NCBI RefSeq assembly: GCF_016863315.1 | Contig: NZ_BOOQ01000009.1 | Location: 248,001-312,000, forward strand | DNA length: 64,000 nt | Source: Planotetraspora silvatica | GTDB taxonomy: Bacteria > Actinomycetota > Actinomycetes > Streptosporangiales > Streptosporangiaceae | Reading direction: 5' to 3' | In this document: piece by piece, positions 57,712 to 64,000 of the stretch | Numbering within the stretch: position 1 is the stretch's first letter | Layout of the letters: every line of letters begins with the position of its first letter | Made by a program: the position numbers and the translations under genes | The notes under the pieces: model-generated | Seen by the model: the letters and a program-made list of their open reading frames with translations, nothing else | What the model was told of the DNA's origin: nothing | Databases searched by the model: none

Positions 57712-59367
57712 TCATGGGCGGAGGTAGTTGGGGCCGGTTATGCCGTAGAACTTGTTGATGTCGGCGGCTCCCGACCTTCGCTTGTCCACGAGGGTTCCGG
57801 CGACGACCATCGACTTGCCGATCAGCCGGGCCGAGTCGAGGGTCCTGGCCCGCAGGAGCCGCGCCATCGGGTCGTCGCCGTAGGGCTCGAGCGCCGCCGA
57901 CAACTCGTCCCTGATCAGCGCGGACGCCGAGGAGTCGGGGCCGGCCGCGCCCAGGGCCGGGAACACGATCGCGGCGGCGGCCAGGTGCAGCGTGATGGTC
58001 ACGAAGACGTCGGCGAGCGCATGCGGGTCGTCGGTGAGCATGCGCCGGTCGGAGAAGGCGGGCGTCTCGATCCCGGCCGCGCCCAGGAGACCGGGGGACA
58101 CGAGCAGGCCGTCGTTGTCCTTCAGCAGCAGCCGCATCGGCCCGCCGCCGAAGACGAGCGCCAGGTTCTGCTGGTGGGCCTCAAGGGCCATGCCGTACCG
58201 GACGAACAGGCAGGTGTTCCAGGACAGGAGCACCGACAGGTAGTCGCGCAGCAGCGCGCGCACGTCCCCGCCGTAGTGGCGGTCGGCGAGGTCGTGGAGC
58301 ACGAGTCGCCTCCCGTCGCCGTCCGGCCAGGGGGCGAGGAGGGACGCCACGGGCACGATCTCGCCCTCGGGGAGGTCCCGGATCAGCCAGCCGAGGTACT
58401 CGTGGCCGGCGTGGCCGTAGGTCTGCTCGCCGGCCGGCGAGACCCGCGCGGCGGGCTCCCGGGCGATCACCTCACGCAGGAGCGACTCGGCGAGCGCCCC
58501 GTCCCCGAGCGTGGCCGGCTTGATCGACCGCCGGTTGAGCAGCCCCAGGGTGCTCGTCGCCAGGGGCAGCTTGAGGTGGGTCCGCTCGTCGACCTCGACC
58601 GTGCGCATGGAGAGGGTCGGGCGGACCGTCAGATGCGGCTTGGTTCCCATGACGACTCCAGGAAGGCCCTCGGTCACCGGCGCGGTCAGCGGATGGACGG
58701 GGAACGGCACATGGGTGGCGGCGAACCGCTCGGGGAGGCCGATGTCGCCCGCCCCCGGCCACCAGTCCGGCAGTCCGATGTCGCCCGCCCCCGGCCACCG
58801 GCCCGGCAGTCCGGCGCCGGACAGTGTGACGCGCTCTCTGGGGACCGCCGCCCAGGCCAGGTCGAAGGAGGGGGCGAACTCGGGCGCGTGGGCGAGAAGG
58901 TCCGCCTCCGAGACGCCGAGACGGCACCGGGCCGTGGGATAGATCGGATGGTCGACGGTCGCGGCCAGCGCCTCGTAGAAGAGGAGTGTGCGCTCCCGGC
59001 CGCGCAGCCGGGCCGCGACCTCCGCGCGGTGGCGGTCATGGAGCACCAGCGCGGCCAGCGCCTCGTGGCACTCCCTGGTGAAGGCCGCGACCCCGGGGGC
59101 GTCGGCGGGGTCGGCGACCACGGCGAGGGTGTGCAGCACCTCCGCGAGGGTCAGTCCGCCGTTCTGGCCCGCCCTCCCCTCGGCGACGGCGAAGTCCTGG
59201 AACGGAGAGCCGACGGCCAGTCGCACCCGCCTGCCGGAGGCGAGGACGACGGCGACGCCGTCCTTGTCGCTCGTCAGGCGGGACGCGATGCTCGCGTAGT
59301 CCTCCCGGAGCAGGGCGTCCAGGACGCGGACCGCAAGGTACGTCTCCCTGCCGCGCACCTCGGTCAC
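57712..59367 (-). CDS. NRPS-independent siderophore synthetase, IucA/IucC family (2)
   Basis: 551 residues from GTG 59367, which overlaps the TGA of the ATP-grasp gene (GTGA). Motifs: VPFPVHPLTAPVTEG, the nucleotide site THLKLPLATSTLGLLNRRSI (about 264-283), and LEAHQQNLALVFGG with LLLKDND (about 388-415). The N-terminal region is more diverged than in copy 1, as expected for a different NIS type. A 36-base in-frame tandem duplication at about 58740-58811 repeats the 12-residue segment GLPxxWPGAGDI. Confidence 0.88.
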   Translation of the reverse strand: MTEVRGRETYLAVRVLDALLREDYASIASRLTSDKDGVAVVLASGRRVRLAVGSPFQDFAVAEGRAGQNGGLTLAEVLHTLAVVADPADAPGVAAFTRECHEALAALVLHDRHRAEVAARLRGRERTLLFYEALAATVDHPIYPTARCRLGVSEADLLAHAPEFAPSFDLAWAAVPRERVTLSGAGLPGRWPGAGDIGLPDWWPGAGDIGLPERFAATHVPFPVHPLTAPVTEGLPGVVMGTKPHLTVRPTLSMRTVEVDERTHLKLPLATSTLGLLNRRSIKPATLGDGALAESLLREVIAREPAARVSPAGEQTYGHAGHEYLGWLIRDLPEGEIVPVASLLAPWPDGDGRRLVLHDLADRHYGGDVRALLRDYLSVLLSWNTCLFVRYGMALEAHQQNLALVFGGGPMRLLLKDNDGLLVSPGLLGAAGIETPAFSDRRMLTDDPHALADVFVTITLHLAAAAIVFPALGAAGPDSSASALIRDELSAALEPYGDDPMARLLRARTLDSARLIGKSMVVAGTLVDKRRSGAADINKFYGITGPNYLRP

Positions 59368-60545
59368 GCGATCGTCCAGGGCCGGAGTTCGCGGAAGGAG
59401 TCGACGGCGGCGTCCACGGTGACCTGGTCGGGGCCGATCGCCCGGACGATGCCGAGGTAGTCCCTGTTCGTGTGGGTCACCTCCACCCGGTCGCCGATCG
59501 CGCGCAGCGGCCGGTGCCAGAGCCGGACCCCGGCCGTGTCGCCGGGTGACTCGTCCGGCGACACGGCCGACGGCGCCGCCGTGATGACGCCCGACCGGTC
59601 GGCGATCAGGCTGACCGCCGTGCCGAACAGGTCGTCCTGCGGGCCTGCCCGGCCGCCGAGCGTGTCCAGGGGTTCGCCCGCGTGGACGCGCAGGACCCAT
59701 TCGTGCAGTGGCACACCGACGAGGTCGCCGAGCAGGAAGTCACAGTTGTCGCCGATCAGCCGGTAGTTGACCTCCACGATGCGCGGCCCGTCCTCCGTGA
59801 CCATGTACTCCGTGTGACACACCCCGAAGCCGGCGCCGATCGCGTCCAGGGCGGCGGCCACGTGCGTCACGTGCTCGCCGCCGGGATCGGGCTGCCAATC
59901 CAGGCGCTCCTCGACGAAGTGCGGCAACGGGCCGAGTGTGGTCCTGAAGCCGCCCAGGACGCGGAGCGTCCGCCCGTCGCCCAGTGTCTCCAGCGTGTGC
60001 AGACGGCCGTCGAGGAACTCCTCCGCGACCAGGACGTCGCCGGGCCGCCGCTTCCTGATCTCGGAGACGGCCGCGGCCAGTTCGTGGACGTCCGCGGCGA
60101 GCATGACGTCCTCGCTGGCCACGCCCATCGCCGGTTTCACGACGACCGGGTACGGCAGGGCCGGCGGCAGGTCGCCCCCCGGCGGGAGCCGTACGGACCG
60201 GACGGTCTCCACCGGCGCGAGACGGCGGCGCGTGAGCGCCTTGTTCTTGGCGGTGACGCAGGCGCGCCAGTCCTTGCCCGGCAGGCCGAAGTAACCGGCG
60301 GCCAGCGCGGTCTCCGCCTGGAGATGGTCGGAGTTGGAGAAGACGACGTCGGGCCGATGGTGACCGGCGATGACGTCGATCACCGCGCGGGGGTCGCGCA
60401 CGTCGGTCTCGATGGCCTCATGGTCCGGATATCCGCCCGGCTGGTCGGTCAGGACGGTGACGTCCCACCCCAGCGCGGCGGCGGCGGGCAGGAAACCGTC
60501 CATCACGGAGTCGGTCGGGTTGAGCGCCGTGAGGTAGAGCCGCAC
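59364..60545 (-). CDS. ATP-grasp enzyme of the siderophore operon
   Basis: 393 residues from ATG 60545 with GGAGGA 5 bases upstream. N-terminal Rossmann-like domain (MRLYLTALNPTDSVMDGFLP), then ATP-grasp: NKALTRRRLAP, PYPVVVKPAMGVASEDVML, VLVAEEFLDG and RIVEVNYRLIGDNCDF with the metal-binding Glu/Asn. A C-terminal domain follows (about 300-393). Carboxylate-amine ligase activity is expected, probably attaching an amino acid to the siderophore backbone. First gene of the iron-box-controlled operon, coupled to the next synthetase. Confidence 0.88.
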   Translation of the reverse strand: MRLYLTALNPTDSVMDGFLPAAAALGWDVTVLTDQPGGYPDHEAIETDVRDPRAVIDVIAGHHRPDVVFSNSDHLQAETALAAGYFGLPGKDWRACVTAKNKALTRRRLAPVETVRSVRLPPGGDLPPALPYPVVVKPAMGVASEDVMLAADVHELAAAVSEIRKRRPGDVLVAEEFLDGRLHTLETLGDGRTLRVLGGFRTTLGPLPHFVEERLDWQPDPGGEHVTHVAAALDAIGAGFGVCHTEYMVTEDGPRIVEVNYRLIGDNCDFLLGDLVGVPLHEWVLRVHAGEPLDTLGGRAGPQDDLFGTAVSLIADRSGVITAAPSAVSPDESPGDTAGVRLWHRPLRAIGDRVEVTHTNRDYLGIVRAIGPDQVTVDAAVDSFRELRPWTIA

Positions 60546-60556
60546 GCAGATCCTCC

Positions 60557-60575
60557 GTAGGTAAGCCTAACCTAA
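60557..60575 (-). promoter_or_regulatory. DtxR/IdeR iron box upstream of the siderophore operon
   Basis: Minus-strand sequence TTAGGTTAGGCTTACCTAC differs only slightly from the DtxR/IdeR consensus TTAGGTTAGGCTAACCTAA. It ends 11 bases before the ATP-grasp start codon, so a bound Fe(II)-repressor would block transcription when iron is plentiful. No similar box was found before the convergent decarboxylase gene. Confidence 0.88.
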
Positions 60576-60668
60576 CTCGTTGCATCCTAGTCACGGTCAG
60601 ATCGGTTCGTGCCGGGAATCGCCACCGGCGGACGCGTGTTGTGGAGGCACCCGTGGAAGGATGACGCC

Positions 60669-61571
60669 GTGGAGATCTCGGAAGGCCTGCTCGGCCCGCT
60701 GCTGCTGGCACGGAACGCGATCGACCGGTCGGCCGCGCTCAGGGGCGACGAGGAGTGGCTGGCCCGGGCGTGGGCCGACGAGAAGACACGGGTCCTGGTC
60801 GTCCGCGACGGCCAGACCGTCATCCGCAGGTTCACCGACGGCGCCGCCGTCGTGTTCCTGTCTCCACTGGACGCGCCGGAGGGTCCCCGCTATCTCCTCG
60901 GCGTCGACCCCGACGGCGTGGCCTACTTCGCGGTCCAGGCTCCACTCCCGCCCGGTGAGGCCGCGGGGCTGAGGCAGACGGGCGCCCTGCTCGACGATCG
61001 CGACGCGGGACTCGTCGTGTACGCCGTCGCCTTGGAGGCGTGGCACACGACTCACGAGTTCTGCCCGCGTTGCGGGAGCCGTACGACGATCACATCCTCC
61101 GGCCACATGCGGGTCTGCCCGAAGGACGGGAGCCAGCACTTCCCCCGGGTCGACCCCGCGGTGATCATGCTGATCCACGACGACGAGGACCGTGTGCTGC
61201 TCGCCCGCGGCCCCGAGTGGCCCGAGGGGCGCATGTCCGTCCTGGCGGGGTTCGTCGAGCCCGGCGAGTCGCTGGAGCACGCCGTGATGCGCGAGGTGCT
61301 GGAGGAGGTCGGCATCACGGTCACCGCTCCTCGTTACATGGGGAGTCAGCCATGGCCGTTCCCGCGGAGCCTGATGCTCGGCTTCGTCGCCCGCGCGACC
61401 ACGACCGAGATCGTCATGGACCCCGTCGAGATCGCCGAGGCCCAGTGGTTGTCGCGGGACGAACTGACCGCCCAGGTCGAGTCCGGCCGGCTTCGCCTGC
61501 CCGGCCAGGTCTCGATCGCCCGCAGGCTCATCGAGACCTGGTACGGCAAGCCGATCCCCGGCGATTGGTGA
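60669..61571 (+). CDS. nudC: NAD(+) diphosphatase NudC
   Basis: 300 residues from GTG 60669 with GAAGGA 6 bases upstream; longer in-frame starts exist (60636, 60609). Zinc ribbon CPRCGSRTTITSSGHMRVCP (about 132-151), Nudix box GFVEPGESLEHAVMREVLEEVGI (about 196-218), and the NudC-specific SQPWPFPRSLM (about 231-241). It cleaves NADH/NAD+ to NMN and AMP and can remove NAD caps from RNA. Conserved position beside the mycoredoxin and uvrD2, as in Rv3199c. Confidence 0.93.
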   Translation: MEISEGLLGPLLLARNAIDRSAALRGDEEWLARAWADEKTRVLVVRDGQTVIRRFTDGAAVVFLSPLDAPEGPRYLLGVDPDGVAYFAVQAPLPPGEAAGLRQTGALLDDRDAGLVVYAVALEAWHTTHEFCPRCGSRTTITSSGHMRVCPKDGSQHFPRVDPAVIMLIHDDEDRVLLARGPEWPEGRMSVLAGFVEPGESLEHAVMREVLEEVGITVTAPRYMGSQPWPFPRSLMLGFVARATTTEIVMDPVEIAEAQWLSRDELTAQVESGRLRLPGQVSIARRLIETWYGKPIPGDW

Positions 61572-61586
61572 CAGGCTGAGCCGCGC

Positions 61587-61826
61587 TCAGCACGCGCCCT
61601 GAAGGTGGCGCTTCACCTCGGCGACCGAGGGGTTGGTCATCGTGTGGCAGTCGGTCACGACCGTGGGGACGACCTGGTTGCCGTTGTTCACGCTCATCAC
61701 GAACTCGGCCGCGTCGGGATGCCGTTCGATGTCGACCTCGCTGTAGGCGATGCCCTCCCGGGTCAGCTGGCTCTTGAGCCGCTTACAGGGGCCGCACCAA
61801 CTGGTTGTGTAGACCGTGAGCGACAT
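61587..61826 (-). CDS. Mycoredoxin-type glutaredoxin
   Basis: 79 residues. Thioredoxin-fold with active site SWCGPCKRLK (Cys11, Cys14), cis-Pro in QVVPTVVT, and short length typical of Mrx1. It reduces mycothiol mixed disulfides on proteins. The CxxC is CGPC, the thioredoxin-like version. Conserved location between nudC and uvrD2 (Rv3198A). Confidence 0.92.
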   Translation of the reverse strand: MSLTVYTTSWCGPCKRLKSQLTREGIAYSEVDIERHPDAAEFVMSVNNGNQVVPTVVTDCHTMTNPSVAEVKRHLQGAC

Positions 61827-61925
61827 GATCGTCCTTCCGTGCGCGGAACCGAGTAATCACCGTCAACACGGCGGATTCGCGCCGTGTTCCCAGTTCCGGC
61901 CCTTTTCCCGAACCATGTTCGGTGA

Positions 61926-62894
61926 TCACCTGTCGGACTCGAGTCGTGCCGCTATCCAGTCCTCGACGGCCTTGGCCACTCCCTTTTCCCGGTAGAGCGG
62001 CGCGCTGTGCTGGGTGCCCGGCATGACCTTGATGGACATCGGCACGCCGTACGTCTTCAGCGCCTGCTGGAGCAGTTCGCTCTGGTACGGCGGGACGAAC
62101 TCGTCCTGCGAGTGCACGTCGAGCATCGGGGCGTCGCCGGCCGAGGCGTGCTCGGAGACCTCCATGCTCGCCCAGACGTCGGGGCACTCGGAGGGCGTGC
62201 AGCCCCCGGCGAGCGCGGTGGCGGTCGTGCGGAGCTTGCGCTGGTCGTGGCTCCCGCCCTCGCCCCCGTCGGCGTAGGACGTCAGCGGGGAGATCACGGG
62301 GGAGACGCCGACGACTCCGCGCAGGCCCGGAAGGCCGTTCTCGTAGGTGCCGACCGCGGCCGCGATGTGACCGCCCGCGGAGAAGCCGACGAGGACGTAG
62401 CGGTCGGGGTCGGTGTTGTAACGGGCGGCGTGAGCGCGCGCGGCGGCGATCGCGGCGATCGTGTCGGTCCGCTGGGCCGGCCAGGGCGCGTCCCCCGAGA
62501 GCCGGTAGTCGAGATTGACCACGGTGTAGCCCAGACGGGCGTAGCTCCTGCTGACGGTGGTCATGGTCTTCTTGTCGCCGCCCGACCACCAGCCGCCGTG
62601 TATGACGAACACCGCCGGGCGGCTCGGCCCCTTCGTGTGCCACCAGACGTCCATCCGCTGCCGGGGGCCACTGCCGTACGCCACCGTGCGGACCTTGATG
62701 TCGGACGCGGACGCGAGCGGCCGGGTGGTGGGCGTCGGCTGGTGGGATGGCGCGGGCGACGTGGTGGAGGTGGTCTTCACCGCCACCGGGGACTTCACCG
62801 CCTCGGGCACCGCTCTTTGTCCGGGGAAGGCGAACAGGATCACGGCGAGGGTGAGCGCTCCGACCCCGATCGCCGCGCCCACGGCTTTCCGCAC
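61926..62894 (-). CDS. Secreted alpha/beta hydrolase (BD-FAE/esterase-like)
   Basis: 322 residues from GTG 62894 with GGGGAGG 9 bases upstream; an ATG at 62990 would add 32 residues before the signal. Signal peptide RKAVGAAIGVGALTLAVILF, then a Ser/Thr/Pro spacer (about 35-62). HGGWWSGG oxyanion motif (about 103-110), nucleophile GFSAGG (about 169), acid in DVHSQDEFVPP (about 255), His in PGTQHSAPLY (about 287). Carboxylesterase or feruloyl-esterase-like; probably acts outside the cell. Divergent from uvrD2. Confidence 0.87.
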   Translation of the reverse strand: MRKAVGAAIGVGALTLAVILFAFPGQRAVPEAVKSPVAVKTTSTTSPAPSHQPTPTTRPLASASDIKVRTVAYGSGPRQRMDVWWHTKGPSRPAVFVIHGGWWSGGDKKTMTTVSRSYARLGYTVVNLDYRLSGDAPWPAQRTDTIAAIAAARAHAARYNTDPDRYVLVGFSAGGHIAAAVGTYENGLPGLRGVVGVSPVISPLTSYADGGEGGSHDQRKLRTTATALAGGCTPSECPDVWASMEVSEHASAGDAPMLDVHSQDEFVPPYQSELLQQALKTYGVPMSIKVMPGTQHSAPLYREKGVAKAVEDWIAARLESDR

Positions 62895-63008
62895 GGGCTG
62901 GTTCCTCCCCGCTGGTACCGTGTGCCGACCCGGTCTCAGGACACGCCAGGGCGGCTGCTGGAAGGATGATGCCAGTACATCCGTCCGCATCGCATATTGG
63001 GAGCCCAT

Positions 63009-64000
63009 TTGGACGTCCTCGAGGGCCTTGATCCCGAACAGCGCGAGGTCGTTGAGGCGGTGCGCGGCCCGGTGTGCGTGCTCGCGGGTGCGGGCACGGG
63101 CAAGACGCGCGCCATCACCCACCGCATCGCCTACGCCGTGCAGAGCGGGATCGTGGATCCGCAGGGCGTTCTCGCGGTCACCTTCACCACCCGGGCGGCC
63201 GCCGAGCTCAAGCAGCGGCTGCGCCAACTCGGCGCCCCCGGCGTCCAGGCACGGACCTTCCATGCCGCGGCGCTGCGCCAGCTGAGCTACTTCTGGCCGC
63301 GGGTCATCGGCGGGGACCCGCCCCAGGTGGTCGAGTCGAAGTTGCCGCTGCTGATCGAGGCCTGCAGGCGCCTGCGGAAGAATCCCGACCGCGGCGAGCT
63401 GAGGGACGTCGCCAGCGAGATCGAGTGGGCGAAGGTCACCCAGGTCGCCCCGGAGGACTACCCGGCCGCGGCGGCGAAGGCCCGGCGCACTCCTCCGGTC
63501 GCGCCCGAGGAGGTCTCCCGGCTCTACGAGGGCTACGAGACCCTGCGCCGGCAGCGCAACCTGATCGACTTCGAGACGATCCTCGAGCTCACCGCGGCCG
63601 TCATGACCGAGCACCGCGAGGTCGCCTCGCAGATCCGCCAGCAGTACCGCTACTTCGTCGTGGACGAGTTCCAGGACGTCAACCCACTCCAGAAGCTCCT
63701 GCTCGACACCTGGCTCGGCGGGCGCGACGACCTGTGCGTCGTGGGCGACCCGAACCAGACGATCTACTCCTTCACCGGGGCGACCCCGCACTACCTCACC
63801 AACTTCGCCGTCGAGCACCCCTCCGCCAGCGTGATCAGGCTGATCCGCGACTACCGGTCGACGCCGCAGGTGGTCACGCTGGCCAACCGGGTGATCGCGC
63901 GGTCGGTGCACCGGATGGAACTGGTCGCGCAGCGGCCGGAGGGGCCGGAGCCCGTCTTCACCGAGTACGACGACGAGCCGGCCGAGGCCCTCGGGGTGGC
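63009..64000 (+). CDS. uvrD2: ATP-dependent DNA helicase UvrD2, 5' part
   Basis: 330 residues visible from TTG 63009 (GGGAG about 6 bases upstream); the gene runs off the right edge. UvrD/Rep SF1A motifs: Walker A LAGAGTGKTRAITHRI (about 25-40), VTFTTRAAAELKQRL (Ia), VVDEFQDVNPLQKLLL (II), VVGDPNQTIYSFTGA (III). Homologue of mycobacterial UvrD2 (Rv3198c) by sequence style and by its position after nudC and mycoredoxin. The C-terminal HRDC domain of that family would lie outside the window. Confidence 0.92.
   Translation, partial: MDVLEGLDPEQREVVEAVRGPVCVLAGAGTGKTRAITHRIAYAVQSGIVDPQGVLAVTFTTRAAAELKQRLRQLGAPGVQARTFHAAALRQLSYFWPRVIGGDPPQVVESKLPLLIEACRRLRKNPDRGELRDVASEIEWAKVTQVAPEDYPAAAAKARRTPPVAPEEVSRLYEGYETLRRQRNLIDFETILELTAAVMTEHREVASQIRQQYRYFVVDEFQDVNPLQKLLLDTWLGGRDDLCVVGDPNQTIYSFTGATPHYLTNFAVEHPSASVIRLIRDYRSTPQVVTLANRVIARSVHRMELVAQRPEGPEPVFTEYDDEPAEALGV

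Noticed and set aside
1-64000. tRNA, rRNA or transposase genes
   Set aside because: No cloverleaf with a GTTCRANYC arm, rRNA signature or DDE/HUH transposase motif was noticed; a tRNAscan or ISfinder run would settle it.

Overview
The window is high-GC actinomycete chromosome. GTG starts are common, neighbouring genes are tightly packed or overlapping, and the signatures are actinobacterial: DUF3117, DUF3107, DUF6758, AdnAB, a mycoredoxin and a DtxR/IdeR iron box. The gene complement looks like Streptosporangiales (Streptosporangium/Nonomuraea-like); that placement is inference. Much of the gene order matches two Mycobacterium tuberculosis neighbourhoods as I remember them. The first is LOG protein, tag, DUF3117, O-methyltransferase, sigE-rseA-htrA-tatB, mrp, DUF1003, MgtE-N (Rv1205 to Rv1232c region). 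The second is rhlE-type helicase, ferritin-like protein, DUF3107, TetR, moeZ, alkyltransferase-like protein, adnA-adnB, nudC, mycoredoxin, uvrD2 (Rv3198c to Rv3211 region).

Layout. 1-12.5 kb: housekeeping and envelope stress, including a sigE-type ECF sigma/anti-sigma/HtrA/TatB cluster with a good ECF promoter in front of sigE. 12.5-26.3 kb: transporters (EamA, BioY), a CitE-like lyase, membrane and secreted proteins of unknown role, an 1126-residue membrane-anchored Asp-box propeller, a degenerate metallo-beta-lactamase-fold protein, a RecB-like nuclease, an MpaB-family protein and a hydrolase. 26.5-31.9 kb: helicase block, then a VOC-ArsR-SRPBCC cassette that carries the decayed tail of a second arsR copy. 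31.9-35.0 kb: an NHEJ set, with LigD split into separate ligase and polymerase genes divergent from Ku.

35.2-39.0 kb is the most unusual part. Five small, paralogous, secreted proteins (His/Asn/Arg/Gln-rich or Gly/Cys-rich after a near-identical signal peptide) lie on the minus strand, separated by long AT-richer spacers. Three of them have the same upstream architecture: two sequence blocks, a covarying hairpin, then the start codon, at nearly constant spacing. Three spacers hold hairpins with the same GAGGGCTCC arm. I recognise no known family here.

39.1-47.1 kb: an alpha/beta hydrolase, moeZ, an HTH/membrane-protein pair with a clear promoter-operator, and a duplicated two-gene unit (Cys-containing membrane protein plus mycosin-like subtilase). 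The second subtilase has lost all its catalytic residues. 47.4-54.6 kb: adnA-adnB and an Uma2-like nuclease. 54.8-60.6 kb: a candidate NIS siderophore locus (PLP decarboxylase, two IucA/IucC synthetases, an ATP-grasp enzyme) under an iron box. 60.6-64 kb: nudC, mycoredoxin, a secreted esterase and the start of uvrD2. A 53-bp tandem repeat family occurs at two intergenic sites about 10 kb apart (47.2 and 57.6 kb). No tRNA, rRNA, CRISPR array or transposase was seen.
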